From: an uncultured Muribaculum sp.
GTDB lineage: Bacteria > Bacteroidota > Bacteroidia > Bacteroidales > Muribaculaceae
Length of the DNA: 64,000 nucleotides
Direction of reading: 5' to 3'
Assembly (NCBI RefSeq): GCF_910583865.1
Contig: NZ_CAJTYX010000010.1
Location: forward strand, 11,901 to 75,900
Shown: positions 35,801-44,715 of the stretch, piece after piece
Layout of the letters: each line of letters starts with the position of its first letter
How positions within the stretch are numbered: position 1 is the stretch's first letter
Made by a program: the position numbers and the translations under genes
Notes under the pieces: model-generated
Database searches by the model: none
What the model saw: the letters and a program-made list of their open reading frames with translations, nothing else
Told to the model about the DNA's origin: nothing

Positions 35801-38800
35801 TGTCAGACTCTGAGGTCAAGGCCGGTCATTCCGTAGAGGTGAAGGTCACTGTCGGCAATGTCGGGGCCATGACTCTGCCGGAGATTACCAAGACGACATT
35901 ATATCTCGGCAACGAGCCTGTGGGGGCGCTATACAACCAGAAACCGTTGCCCTCAGGAGAGACAGTTACTCTCAGCACTACCGTCACTATGCCGACAGCT
36001 GTCGGCACATTTGACGTGCAGGCAAGGATCAACGAGTCAAAGGGTGTCAAAGAGATCTTATATTCCAACAATGTCTCCACTCCGGTTCCTGTGAAGGTGT
36101 TGTCACCTTATGCCGCGAAGGTCAATGTGGAAAAGAAAATTTATTCACCCGGTGAAGAGGTAAGGATTACCGGCAATCTGACCGGTGACGGCGTGGCGGA
36201 TGCTGAAGTGGAGGTGTACGTCATCAACAATGGCGTACGCCAGACACTGAAGGCGCGGTCTGACGCTTCCGGTCGTTTTGAGGCCGTATATAGCCCTTTC
36301 TCCTCGCAGATAGGTCATTTCTCGATTGGGGCATGCTATCCCGGAGAACAACTAATGGCAGAGGATGCGTCGTTTGACATATACGGAATGACATATGATA
36401 ATAGTCAACCGATAATATGTAGGATGCTTACCGGAGAGACATATTCCGGCAATGTCAGGATTACAAATCCAGGCATCCTGCCACTTACCGGCGTGTCGGT
36501 CAGCGTGGAGTCTGTCTCGGAAGAAGTGACGGCAAGCGCTGCATGTCCGCAAGTTATAGACGGCGGCGCGAGTGTCGAACTTAACTACACTCTTACAGCC
36601 ACGGAAGCCACTTCCGGAAATGATTGGAGGGAGATGCGGCTTCGCATCACATCGTCGGAAGCGCAGGACATGGTGATGACTGTCTATTATTATGCCAGCG
36701 ATCCCGTGGGAACCGTAAAGGCATCCGTCGCGGCAATCAACACTACGGTTACGCAAGGTGCTCCGAGCGAATATCCTTTTATTATCACCAACACCGGACG
36801 GGGAGCAACCGGCAGAATCTCGCTTGCACTTCCCGAGTGGATGTCGGCGGTGACCCCTGTCGAGATGCCATCCCTCATGCCTGGCGATTCTGCTACCGTT
36901 ATTCTTCGTCTCGCCACCAACGACAAGATGAACCTCAATGTGCCTGTCACGGGTCATGTCGGTATTGGCTGCGCTGAAGGGACGGGAATAAGCATTCCAT
37001 ACAAGATCGTACCGGTCAGTGAGGAAAAAGGCATCCTTGAGGTGGTCGTATGTGATGAATACACTTACTATACCGCAGAGGCTCCACACGTGGCAGGCGC
37101 ACGTGTAGTGGTAAGCAATCCATCGACAGGAGCTACGCTTTTTGATGGGGTCACCGGAGAGGACGGCAGATGTGGGATGCAAATGCCAGCCGGCTATTAT
37201 CAGCTTGATGTAACGGCAGAAAAGCATGACAGGTACAGGAACTTCGTGTATGTCAGCCCGGGGCGTACAGAGAGTGTCACTGCTGACATAAGCTATAATC
37301 CTATCACCATCTCATGGGATGTCAAGGAGACCGAAGTGGAGGATGAGTACAAAGTCACCACGACTGTGAAATATGAGACCAACGTGCCCATGCCGGTGGT
37401 GAAGGTCACAATTCCCAAGAGCATTGATGGTGATAACATGGCCGTGGGCGATGCCGTGATGATCAACATGAATCTTACCAATATCGGTCTGATACGTGCT
37501 ATGGATGTGCGGACGGTTATACCTCGCGACCTTACCGAATGGAAGTTTGAGGCGTTGGACTATACCGAGCCGTTTGAACTTAACCCGCAACAGTCGGTCA
37601 ACGTTCCAATCCGTATCACCCGTATCGCCGACGAAAGTCAACGTGCGCCTATGTTTGCACCATCGTCAAGAAGTGTCGGAGGCAACATGATTACTAACTT
37701 CGGCAACTGTATGACGGCTATGGGCAGCTCCTACAAAGGTATGTGCGGAAAGGAACTTAAGGACAATACCAGTGCTGAGAATATGGCTATGAAGGCATGC
37801 GCGGCTTCTGCTACAGCCATGGCTATAGGAGAAATTCTTGAGCACGTATTCGGCGGCGGATGGGTAATGCCCTCTGTCGGCGGCGGAGGAGGCGGTGACG
37901 CCGGTGGCGGAGGCAATGGTGGTGGTGACAGCAGCTATGGCGCTGTCGAATCACGATTCAGTATCTGTGACACCTGCGATGCCAAGCGTGCCGAAAATCT
38001 TATCAACACATTGCTTGGACATACATGGTTGGGCGGCTTCAATGATGCATTGAATGATGCAATTGAAGCATACCGCAGCGATCCTAACCATCAATATCGG
38101 TTTGTGGTCAAGAAAATGGGAGAGACAATCGATGAATATATCGGTGATAAGCTTGATGAGGCTGCCTTCGGTCCATATAAGGATATGGTCGGTGTCGCGG
38201 TGGAAGTATATGAGTTGACCGAACCTTGCGGTGATGATGAGGATGACACTCCTCGTAGAATACCGTTACGTTCTGTCTCTCCGGCTTCGAAACATAGCTG
38301 GGTTGAAGAATTCAATAAAATCGGCAGGTCATATGCCGATCAATTGATGGCGATGCATAGGCTGCAGCTCATGGCTTTCGGTGATAGTGTGTGGTTTTCC
38401 GATGTTGATGCCGAAAAACATGCATTTTTGAAATATGCCTACAGCCAGCCTGACGGAATTATCCCTTCCGACAAAGAGATTGAAGCGCGACGCCCGCGCT
38501 CAGTGTCAATGTCGCAGGCCAAGGCTCTGTTCCTCCATATAAATGGAAGCGGCGACTCATTCCCGTCCGAGAATGCTCTGGAGGATCAATTGGCAATCTT
38601 TGAAGAAGGTAATAAGGCGGCCGCAGATAAAGGTTATTCGTCTCTTACTGACCAATTCTACGAGGCTTATGACGATTATCGTAAGCATTTCGAAGAGATG
38701 CAGTCGAATTCAGTCTGTGCGTCAGTCACGTTGCAGATTTCACAGACTATGACTATGACGCGACAGGCATTCAGAGGAACGCTAAAGGTGTTTAACGGTC

Positions 38801-41016
38801 ATGAGTTGAAACCGATGAAAGATGTGAGGCTCAATCTGATTGTAAAGGATGAGGATGGAAATACGGCTACTTCCCATGAGTTCCAGATCAACGGAGAGAG
38901 TCTCGACGGATTCACCGGAAACCTGGATCCGGCAAGCGGTTGGGAACTTCCGGCCAATACGACCGGAGTGTCAGAGATTCTATTTATTCCCACCAAGTTT
39001 GCCGCACCCGACAAGGATAAAGTGTACTCTTTCGGAGGTTCACTTACATATCTGGATCCATATACCGACCTGGAGGTGACACGTAACCTCTATCCTGTAA
39101 GTCTCACAGTTAAACCATCGCCGGAACTGGATCTCACCTACTTCGTGCAGCGGGATGTATTTTCCGATGATCCTCTGACTCCGGATGTGATAGAGCCGAC
39201 CGTACCGGCAGAGTTCGCCCTTGTTATCAATAACAAGGGACGAGGTGACGCCACTAATGTACGCTTGACCACGGAACAGCCTAAAATCATCGAGAACGAG
39301 AAAGGGCTGCTCATTGACTTCATGCTGAAAAGCTCTCAGCTAAACGGCAGTGAGAAAGTCATGTCGCTCGGAGGTTCCATAGCCACTGATTTCGGAACGA
39401 TAGCGGCCGGCTCCACAGCTTATGCACAATGGTGGCTCGAATCAACATTGCTCGGTCATTTTGTGGAGTATGATGTAGAGGCCACCCATGTGACAAGTTA
39501 CGGTAATCCCGACCTGTCGCTCCTCGACAATGTGTCGATTCATGAACTCATACATGGATTTACGCTTGGCTCTGACGGCTCCCCTGCCGCACGCGCTTTC
39601 CTTGTCAACGACATAGTGGACTCGGAGGATATGCCCGACATGCTCTATTTCAGCGACGGTACTCCGGAATGTGCTGTAGGTATCGCTCAGAGCGTAGCCG
39701 TCTCCCGCAGGTCAGACACGGTCTATGAAATTACCGCTACGCCTTCTGGAGCCGAGGGATGGTACTACGCTTCTGTAGATGACCCGACAGGAGGACGGCA
39801 GAAGCTTGTGTCCGTCACAAGGGCAAGTGATGGCGCGAAGTTCCCGGTTGATAATTTCTGGCAGACTGAGTGCACTATGCGCGACGGTAAGGATCCCGTA
39901 CATGAAGCGCGGCTCCATATGGCCGCGAACATGACCTCGGACGAAACGTTCGTGCTTGAATTCGAAGAATGTCCGCTTGTGACTCTGGAGGTCAAGGAAT
40001 TTACCGGATTACCCGGAGAGGATATTCTATATGCTCCGTTGCGCAAGGTCGGTGTAACGTTCAATAAACCGGTGGTCGCATCATCATTTACAGCCGATGA
40101 CATCTCATTGACATGCGCAGGCAAGCATGTGGATGTCTCAGGTATTGTCGTGACTCCTGTTTCGGATACGGATTTCATTGTGGCGTTTGATCGTGAGACG
40201 TCTGCTGACGGATACTATGTGATGACTGTCTCGACGGAGAATATCACCGATACCGAAGGCTTCAATGGGCGTAACGGTAAGAATGCGTCATGGATTCAGT
40301 ACGTTGACGGTAAAGTCAGTCTTACCGTCAACGTGATGCCGACAGAGGGAGGAACTGTGTCACCGGTGTCGCAGCGCTTTGACCATGGTTCTACCGTGAC
40401 AATGAAGGCTTCTGCATCTGAAGGCTATGATTTTACCGGATGGATGCATGAGGGTGTTATGTTTACATCCGAACCGGAGTTTGACTATGTTTTGCTTGCC
40501 GACGAAGAGTTTACCGCAACGTTCGCAATCAGGCACTACAATGTTGTCGTCGATTTTGATCCTGCCGGAGGCCGGGTGGAGAATGCCGCCAGCGGCATCT
40601 ACCGACATGGCACTGTGCTTGACATGACAGCGATTCCAAACGATGGGTTTGCTTTTGACGGCTGGTATGTAGACGATGAGGAGAGGTCGAAAGATGTATC
40701 TTTTGCCATAACGGTGAAGGGCAACATGACTGTTCATGCCGATTTTAACCGGACATCCGGAATCGGCATCGTGGATGCAGGTTCAAGCGGTCTCGTGATA
40801 AGCCCGACACCTCTCCGTGACATGATGACTGTGGACGGTGAGTTCCTGAATATACAGATGGTTACGGTGTTTGACATAAGCGGCGGAATTTCATTGCGAT
40901 GGGCCGACATACCGGTCGGTTCGAGTCTTGATGTAAGTTCGTTGACACCTGGATTCTATATAGTGAGAGCTGTTACAGAGAAGGGCGTTTTCACAAGAAA
41001 GGTTCTTAAACTTTAG
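32833..41016 (+). CDS. Giant multidomain surface protein (InlB-like, CARDB and Calx-beta modules; T9SS-type tail)
   Basis: 2,727 residues. After a signal peptide (1-22), three InlB_B-like/divergent beta repeats with VP..GG.VS...F..W..G cores occupy about 30-290. A cohesin-like sandwich is at about 295-430 and a CARDB domain at 436-560. Calx-beta-like repeats (EITP.E..EG) span about 563-975, and a second CARDB region lies at about 980-1090. A Gly-rich linker is at about 1673-1701, followed by a partly helical segment of no recognised family (about 1705-1990). Two more InlB-like repeats are at about 2490-2635. A canonical T9SS type A-like tail starts at TSGIGIV (VFDISGG...VSSLTPGFYIVRA...RKVLKL). 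No catalytic module is certain. It is likely a cell-surface adhesin or matrix protein, co-transcribed with the LRR gene. Confidence 0.8.
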   Translation: MRFLRFICLLAGVFATLGIQAQYDPVNPPEPGGYTVRAKAVPANGGSVSPESHLLQTGESVTLTAYASSSYKFEGWEDTDGNRLSSDRSYKVTMGMADVELIARFAYSPGSPAEPETPPAYAQVNATALPSGGGSVSGMGRFAVGSEIRLYAYNNSNYTFVDWTRNGETIGTSGTLVYTVLEADNDLVANFRYAPSNPSEPDVPVVSHRLFLECSPAGSASFNRNSGDKVAENESVSLTAYPSTGYRFRDWTDESGTVLSTERTFSYKMPGHDVRLRANMIYSPTDPSEPSVPATTRNVIYGARELAMPGADFIYAISLENVDRIIGMNIDVNITAPVALDMAMASLSSRASGHTLAVESIDESTYRLTVRGNVPFNGANGPVIRVPAHLDASAEVDATITVGVSKGVVFKDGGSQTPVDAVNGSVKVIAIPETLPDSPDFIVSHVDAQAASVMPGDNVTLDWTVENAGNIAATAGWSESLFLSGEDGRRIVIGTTYYDGKNLAPGEKVARSATLRINELPGISGKLNAGVSIVPYATSGEIEQKQFNNTAIGTGYPLTLGKRLLLEIPTTVTEGRDRTIRGRIARSGSWNESETFMLSVENADPRLSMPESVTIFRDQSAAYFQLTLADNEVADGNTDVEISVSGSDYQPVTAMMTISDDEFPTFTLEITPDEIAEGEKSVLTIMLPQPAAADLEISLSCDRPSRLQFPATIVIMSGNTSASCCVTATDNKSVDGDADVTLRAVAPGYMDAETYLAVIDNDIPALKLEITPAEVGESAGPAAMRGMLHRLDNFDKRVTVMLSDDSKGGIFYSTDRIELDAGVRSAEFSIGVIDNNVVDGDRDINITAAVYISTCSCAATGTGAGIVTKSVRVIDDDGPSLAIEASKSTLLEGDDDGIVLTVSRNTDISASLTVRLSSDADDVLVYDRQVTIPAGSTSATVKVTAPSNTVQGDTRTVVFAAEAEGFSKGVFWAMLTDSSLPDAIISSLELSDSEVKAGHSVEVKVTVGNVGAMTLPEITKTTLYLGNEPVGALYNQKPLPSGETVTLSTTVTMPTAVGTFDVQARINESKGVKEILYSNNVSTPVPVKVLSPYAAKVNVEKKIYSPGEEVRITGNLTGDGVADAEVEVYVINNGVRQTLKARSDASGRFEAVYSPFSSQIGHFSIGACYPGEQLMAEDASFDIYGMTYDNSQPIICRMLTGETYSGNVRITNPGILPLTGVSVSVESVSEEVTASAACPQVIDGGASVELNYTLTATEATSGNDWREMRLRITSSEAQDMVMTVYYYASDPVGTVKASVAAINTTVTQGAPSEYPFIITNTGRGATGRISLALPEWMSAVTPVEMPSLMPGDSATVILRLATNDKMNLNVPVTGHVGIGCAEGTGISIPYKIVPVSEEKGILEVVVCDEYTYYTAEAPHVAGARVVVSNPSTGATLFDGVTGEDGRCGMQMPAGYYQLDVTAEKHDRYRNFVYVSPGRTESVTADISYNPITISWDVKETEVEDEYKVTTTVKYETNVPMPVVKVTIPKSIDGDNMAVGDAVMINMNLTNIGLIRAMDVRTVIPRDLTEWKFEALDYTEPFELNPQQSVNVPIRITRIADESQRAPMFAPSSRSVGGNMITNFGNCMTAMGSSYKGMCGKELKDNTSAENMAMKACAASATAMAIGEILEHVFGGGWVMPSVGGGGGGDAGGGGNGGGDSSYGAVESRFSICDTCDAKRAENLINTLLGHTWLGGFNDALNDAIEAYRSDPNHQYRFVVKKMGETIDEYIGDKLDEAAFGPYKDMVGVAVEVYELTEPCGDDEDDTPRRIPLRSVSPASKHSWVEEFNKIGRSYADQLMAMHRLQLMAFGDSVWFSDVDAEKHAFLKYAYSQPDGIIPSDKEIEARRPRSVSMSQAKALFLHINGSGDSFPSENALEDQLAIFEEGNKAAADKGYSSLTDQFYEAYDDYRKHFEEMQSNSVCASVTLQISQTMTMTRQAFRGTLKVFNGHELKPMKDVRLNLIVKDEDGNTATSHEFQINGESLDGFTGNLDPASGWELPANTTGVSEILFIPTKFAAPDKDKVYSFGGSLTYLDPYTDLEVTRNLYPVSLTVKPSPELDLTYFVQRDVFSDDPLTPDVIEPTVPAEFALVINNKGRGDATNVRLTTEQPKIIENEKGLLIDFMLKSSQLNGSEKVMSLGGSIATDFGTIAAGSTAYAQWWLESTLLGHFVEYDVEATHVTSYGNPDLSLLDNVSIHELIHGFTLGSDGSPAARAFLVNDIVDSEDMPDMLYFSDGTPECAVGIAQSVAVSRRSDTVYEITATPSGAEGWYYASVDDPTGGRQKLVSVTRASDGAKFPVDNFWQTECTMRDGKDPVHEARLHMAANMTSDETFVLEFEECPLVTLEVKEFTGLPGEDILYAPLRKVGVTFNKPVVASSFTADDISLTCAGKHVDVSGIVVTPVSDTDFIVAFDRETSADGYYVMTVSTENITDTEGFNGRNGKNASWIQYVDGKVSLTVNVMPTEGGTVSPVSQRFDHGSTVTMKASASEGYDFTGWMHEGVMFTSEPEFDYVLLADEEFTATFAIRHYNVVVDFDPAGGRVENAASGIYRHGTVLDMTAIPNDGFAFDGWYVDDEERSKDVSFAITVKGNMTVHADFNRTSGIGIVDAGSSGLVISPTPLRDMMTVDGEFLNIQMVTVFDISGGISLRWADIPVGSSLDVSSLTPGFYIVRAVTEKGVFTRKVLKL

Positions 41017-41151
41017 TACATACATCAATCTATTCATTTTGACGGGATGTTGTCAAGGGGGATTTTCCCAAGACTGCATTCCGTCGTTGTTTTTCTGTAT
41101 ATTTTCATGTTTTTTATGAATATACATGCCGTCAAATCGGGGGATAATGTT

Positions 41152-41159
41152 TATCTTTG
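41152..41159 (+). promoter_or_regulatory. -7 element (TATCTTTG) of the second skp gene
   Basis: TATCTTTG lies 46 bases before the ATG at 41206. The -33 position is poorly conserved. A private promoter here fits a gene that was separated from its ancestral operon. Confidence 0.6.
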
Positions 41160-41205
41160 CGCGATTAAGTAAAAATATCCGCGAAAATTAACATTTCATT
41201 ATATC

Positions 41206-41706
41206 ATGATAAAGAAAATTTTGCTCGCTGTCGCTGTGGCATTTCCTATGTTTGCCGCCGCCCAGGCTCCCAAGTTCGGTGTAGTAAACACTCAGTCGGT
41301 GATGGAGGCGCTTCCCGACTCCAAGCAGGTTGAGGAACAGATACTCGCCGCATCGAAGAAGTACGAGGACGAGTTTGCCAAACTGCAGGAGGAGATGAAC
41401 AAGGCCGTGCAGGAGTTCCAGGCTCTTGGCGCCGACACTCCCGAGACCATCAAGCAGCGCCGCCAGCAGGAAATACAGGACCTTTACCAGAAGTCGGAGC
41501 AGTTCCGCCAGACGGCAACCCAGGATCTTCAGCGCCAGCATGAGCAGCTGATGGCTCCCGTAGTGCAGAAAGTGACCAATGCCATCAACTCCGTAGGCAA
41601 GGAGCAGGGGATGACGTTCATCTTCGAGCAGGCCATGCCTCTCTATGTAGGCACTGACGTGACCGACATCACTCCGATGGTAAAGACCTCGCTCGGTCTG
41701 AAGTGA
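41206..41706 (+). CDS. Skp/OmpH-family periplasmic chaperone (second copy)
   Basis: 166 residues with a signal peptide MIKKILLAVAVAFPMFAAAQ. The mature start PKFGVVNTQSVMEALPDSKQVEEQI is the classic Skp/OmpH opening, and a Gln/Glu/Lys-rich coiled coil follows (about 40-115). It assists outer-membrane protein transit to BamA. Tandem Skp paralogues between bamA and murI are normal in Bacteroidales. Here murI follows as expected but the first copy is 11 kb upstream. Confidence 0.9.
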   Translation: MIKKILLAVAVAFPMFAAAQAPKFGVVNTQSVMEALPDSKQVEEQILAASKKYEDEFAKLQEEMNKAVQEFQALGADTPETIKQRRQQEIQDLYQKSEQFRQTATQDLQRQHEQLMAPVVQKVTNAINSVGKEQGMTFIFEQAMPLYVGTDVTDITPMVKTSLGLK

Positions 41707-41747
41707 TACGCTGCATTACCGATCAGTACTGAACCAATAACATACCG

Positions 41748-41788
41748 ACAGGCCGTGACCGCCACACAACGAGGCGAGTACGGCCTGT
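41748..41788 (+). terminator. Putative terminator after skp-2
   Basis: ACAGGCCGT (41748-41756) pairs with ACGGCCTGT (41780-41788), and an inner CGCC/GGCG pairing extends it. TGGTGTTTTG follows. It lies 42 bases past the stop codon. Confidence 0.5.
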
Positions 41789-41820
41789 GGTGTTTTGCCC
41801 TCATTAATCATTGTTGACCT

Positions 41821-42663
41821 ATGTTCCCGGAATTGCTCCCCGCAGTCCCCGGCCCGATAGGGGTGTTCGACTCCGGGTTCGGCGGACTCACCATATTGCG
41901 CGACATATGCCGCCGCTTGCCTGACTATGACTACCTGTTTCTCGGCGACAATGCACGCGCCCCTTACGGCACGCGGTCGTTTGACGTGGTCTACCGTTTT
42001 ACCCTTCAGGCTGTGCGCTACCTGTTCGCCCAGGGCTGCCATCTCGTGATTCTTGCCTGCAACACTGCATCGGCCAAGGCGCTGCGCACCATACAGCAGT
42101 GCGACCTTCCTGCCATCGACCCATCCAGACGTGTGCTTGGTGTCATACGTCCGACGGTAGAAATCCTGTCCGAGCGCACCCGCAACGGCCACATAGGCAT
42201 CGTAGGCACTCCAGGCACTGTCGCTTCCCGGTCATATGACATCGAGATCGGCAAGATGCATCCCGACATGCGCGTCACTGCCCACGCCTGCCCTATGTGG
42301 GTACCGCTGGTGGAGAACCGAGAAACCACCACTCCCGGCGCGCGCTATTTCGTGGAACGTGACATCCGGGTGTTGCTTGATGTCGATCCCGACATAGACA
42401 CCCTGATACTCGGCTGCACGCACTATCCTCTGCTGTCCGACATGATACGCGCCGCGCTCCCCGCCGGTGTCGATGTGCTTTCGCAGGGGCGTGTGGTGGC
42501 CGACAGTCTTGCCGATTACTTGCGCCGCCATCCCGACATGGCCGCTCGCTGCACCATCGGCGGCACCGTGCGTTATCTCACCACCGAGAACGCCGACCGC
42601 TTTTCGGAAATGGCTTCCATGTTCATGGGCCATCCCGTACAGGCCGTGCAGGTCGAACTGTAG
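41821..42663 (+). CDS. murI: Glutamate racemase
   Basis: 280 residues. The motifs IGVFDSGFGGLTI, LVILACNTASAKAL (catalytic Cys80) and LILGCTHYPLL (Cys199, His201) are intact. It makes D-glutamate for peptidoglycan. Position after the second Skp gene is the usual Bacteroidota order and marks the far end of the disrupted Bam/Skp block. Confidence 0.93.
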   Translation: MFPELLPAVPGPIGVFDSGFGGLTILRDICRRLPDYDYLFLGDNARAPYGTRSFDVVYRFTLQAVRYLFAQGCHLVILACNTASAKALRTIQQCDLPAIDPSRRVLGVIRPTVEILSERTRNGHIGIVGTPGTVASRSYDIEIGKMHPDMRVTAHACPMWVPLVENRETTTPGARYFVERDIRVLLDVDPDIDTLILGCTHYPLLSDMIRAALPAGVDVLSQGRVVADSLADYLRRHPDMAARCTIGGTVRYLTTENADRFSEMASMFMGHPVQAVQVEL

Positions 42664-42742
42664 TTGTCGCGCAACGGCGCGTCGAGGAACTTTCCGCCAC
42701 TAAATTGGTAAAATTGAAGATTCACCTTCCGGTGTGCTTTAG

Positions 42743-42750
42743 TAATTTTG
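42743..42750 (+). promoter_or_regulatory. -7 element (TAATTTTG) of the DUF3943 gene
   Basis: TAATTTTG fits TAnnTTTG and lies 55 bases upstream of the ATG at 42805. The -33 region is not clear. Confidence 0.5.
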
Positions 42751-42804
42751 CGGATGTATCCATGACGCTATGCGGCTTCTGTCGGATTTGCTGCCCGTGG
42801 ATGG

Positions 42805-44307
42805 ATGATACCGCAATACACCGATGCAGTGGAAAGATTTCTGATTACGATGATTGCCGCGTTGCTCTGCGGCTTTGATATTTGCCGCGCACAGCTCCCC
42901 GCACGGGATGTGCCTACCGACAGCATCGCCGACAGCGACATGCGCCGTGGCGCGCGCCGGTTCTTTCCCGCTGCGCTCACTGTTGCCGGGCTTAATGCAG
43001 GGGTATGGGCGTTTGACCGCTATGTCCAAAAAGGCGATTTCGCCTACATATCGTCGCGGACCGTGCGCGATAATTTCCGCCACGGGTTCATCTGGGACAA
43101 CGACAAACTCGGCACCAACATGTTCCTCCACCCATACCATGGAAACCTGTACTATAACTCCGCCCGTTCCTATGGATATAATTTCTGGCAATCGGGGCTC
43201 TTTGCATTCGGAGGCAGTGCCATGTGGGAACTGTTCATGGAGTGTGAGTATCCTTCGACCAACGACATAATCGCCACGCCTATAGGCGGAATGGCGCTTG
43301 GTGAGGTGGCTTTCAGGGCTTCCGATGTGCTCGTCGACGACCGTCTTGTCGGTGGCGCGCGCTTCGGACGCGAGGCGTGCATATTCATACTGTCGCCTAT
43401 GAGGGGTATCACACGTATAGTCAACGGCGACGCATGGCGACATCGTCCCGTGTCGGGCCGCACTTTCCCTATTCCCGACGTGAAGATTGAGTTCTCGGCA
43501 GGCGTACGTTCATTGGAGTTCGAAGATGAGATCTTCGACAAGGGAATCGGCTTTACCTCCGCCGCCCACATAGAGTATGGCGACCGCTTCGAGGAGAGCT
43601 GTACACGCCCTTACGATTACTTCACCGTGATGGCCAACATCAACGTGCAGGCCTCGCAGCCTTTGCTCGGACGGCTGAACATCATGGGACGACTTTTGTC
43701 GCATGCCACTGAATACAGCAACCGTCGCTATCTGAGCGTGGGGATGTACCAGCATTTCGACTACTACGACTCCGACACAATATCCGACGTGTCGGCGCGT
43801 ACTCCCTACAAGCTTGCCGTTCCTGCAAGCCTCGGATGCGGTCTGATTTATCGCGACGACCCGTCACGTAGCTGGACGTTCGACGCATGGCTTCACGCCA
43901 ATGCCATACTGCTCGGAGGTGTGCTCTCCGACTACTACCGTGTGGATGAACGCAACTATAACCTTGCCAACGGATTCTCATTGAAGTTCGGCGTGTGTTT
44001 CGAGCTGTGGCGCCGGCGGCTGCGTCTGGCTTGGAACAATGAGTACTACCGCATGTTCACGTGGAAGGGCTATCCTTCCGACATTGATTGGTCCGACTTT
44101 GACCGGCGCACTCTCGACGCGCAGGGCGACCGTTCAGTGGCTATGTTCAATGTCAGCGAGCTGCGTGCTGACCTCCACTTGTGGCGCAACCTTTATCTTA
44201 CTGCGGAATTTGCCCACTATCTTCGCTCCACCCACTACCGCGACTTCCCCCACGTGCGCTCCTCCACCACCTCGACCTCTTTATCCCTCACCTGCCGCCT
44301 CCGCTGA
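42805..44307 (+). CDS. DUF3943-family outer-membrane protein
   Basis: 500 residues with a hydrophobic N-terminus (MIAALLCGFDICRA) that may serve as a signal peptide; an internal ATG at 42850 would give a shorter leader. The signature FGGSAMWELFMECEYPSTNDIIATPIGGMALGEVAFRASDVLVD matches DUF3943. The second half consists of alternating strands (IKIEFSAGVRSLEF, MVNINVQ-like, LRLAWNNEYYRMFTWKGYPS) consistent with a barrel. The function of the family is unknown. It converges on the small gene at 44413 with a shared hairpin between them. Confidence 0.8.
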   Translation: MIPQYTDAVERFLITMIAALLCGFDICRAQLPARDVPTDSIADSDMRRGARRFFPAALTVAGLNAGVWAFDRYVQKGDFAYISSRTVRDNFRHGFIWDNDKLGTNMFLHPYHGNLYYNSARSYGYNFWQSGLFAFGGSAMWELFMECEYPSTNDIIATPIGGMALGEVAFRASDVLVDDRLVGGARFGREACIFILSPMRGITRIVNGDAWRHRPVSGRTFPIPDVKIEFSAGVRSLEFEDEIFDKGIGFTSAAHIEYGDRFEESCTRPYDYFTVMANINVQASQPLLGRLNIMGRLLSHATEYSNRRYLSVGMYQHFDYYDSDTISDVSARTPYKLAVPASLGCGLIYRDDPSRSWTFDAWLHANAILLGGVLSDYYRVDERNYNLANGFSLKFGVCFELWRRRLRLAWNNEYYRMFTWKGYPSDIDWSDFDRRTLDAQGDRSVAMFNVSELRADLHLWRNLYLTAEFAHYLRSTHYRDFPHVRSSTTSTSLSLTCRLR

Positions 44308-44353
44308 TTACCGATGGCGCGGGGATTACTGCAATTATTCGCGTTTACATAAA

Positions 44354-44389
44354 ATCACGGCGATATGCAATTCCGCATGTCGCCGTGAT
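44354..44389. terminator. Bidirectional terminator between convergent genes
   Basis: ATCACGGCGA (44354-44363) pairs with TCGCCGTGAT (44380-44389), and TATGC/GCATG lengthens the stem. T-rich flanks on both sides and the position between convergent genes support a shared terminator. Confidence 0.7.
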
Positions 44390-44412
44390 CTTATGTCTTT
44401 ACGAGACCGGAT

Positions 44413-44715
44413 TTATTTGCAGTCGCACCCGCACCCGAGCTTGCCTTTCACAATCTGCTTGAATGCCTCGAACTGTGGGGCGAATTCTGCAAATAGCGGA
44501 TTGTCGGAGTTTTTCTTGATTACGTGGTGCATGAAACGCATCGCGAGAACGAATTCCTTTGCATGCTTGTCCTTGGCGAAGCCGAGCGACTTGGCTCTAT
44601 CCGCCATTGCGGCGATGTCATGGTGGCCACCGAAATTGAAGTTGAGTACTTCGGCCATTTTTCCATCCTTGGCCTCGATCATGTTCACAAAATAGGCTTT
44701 CTTTTCCTTATCCAT
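44413..44715 (-). CDS. Small hypothetical protein with Cys-rich tail
   Basis: 100 residues, predicted helical and cytoplasmic, with no signal peptide. It has several His residues (FGGHHDIAAMADRA, FMHHVIKK) and ends GCGCDCK, a cluster of three Cys in six residues. The family was not recognised. The His/Cys content suggests metal binding or a redox-sensitive tail, which is inference. Frame integrity, the clean terminator at 44354-44389 and codon use like the neighbours support a real gene. It is divergent from the PHP gene. Confidence 0.65.
   Translation of the reverse strand: MDKEKKAYFVNMIEAKDGKMAEVLNFNFGGHHDIAAMADRAKSLGFAKDKHAKEFVLAMRFMHHVIKKNSDNPLFAEFAPQFEAFKQIVKGKLGCGCDCK

Noticed and set aside
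36352..37227. 291-codon antisense frame inside the giant protein gene
   Set aside because: Shadow of a well-supported sense frame; no independent evidence.
39541..39558. HELIHG (HExxH-like zinc protease motif, residues 2237-2242 of the giant protein)
   Set aside because: It lies in a beta-rich segment without a downstream Glu/His/Asp ligand pattern, so it is probably fortuitous.
42739..43443. 234-codon minus-strand frame over the DUF3943 gene
   Set aside because: Antisense to a recognised family gene and rich in His/Arg, as expected of a shadow frame.
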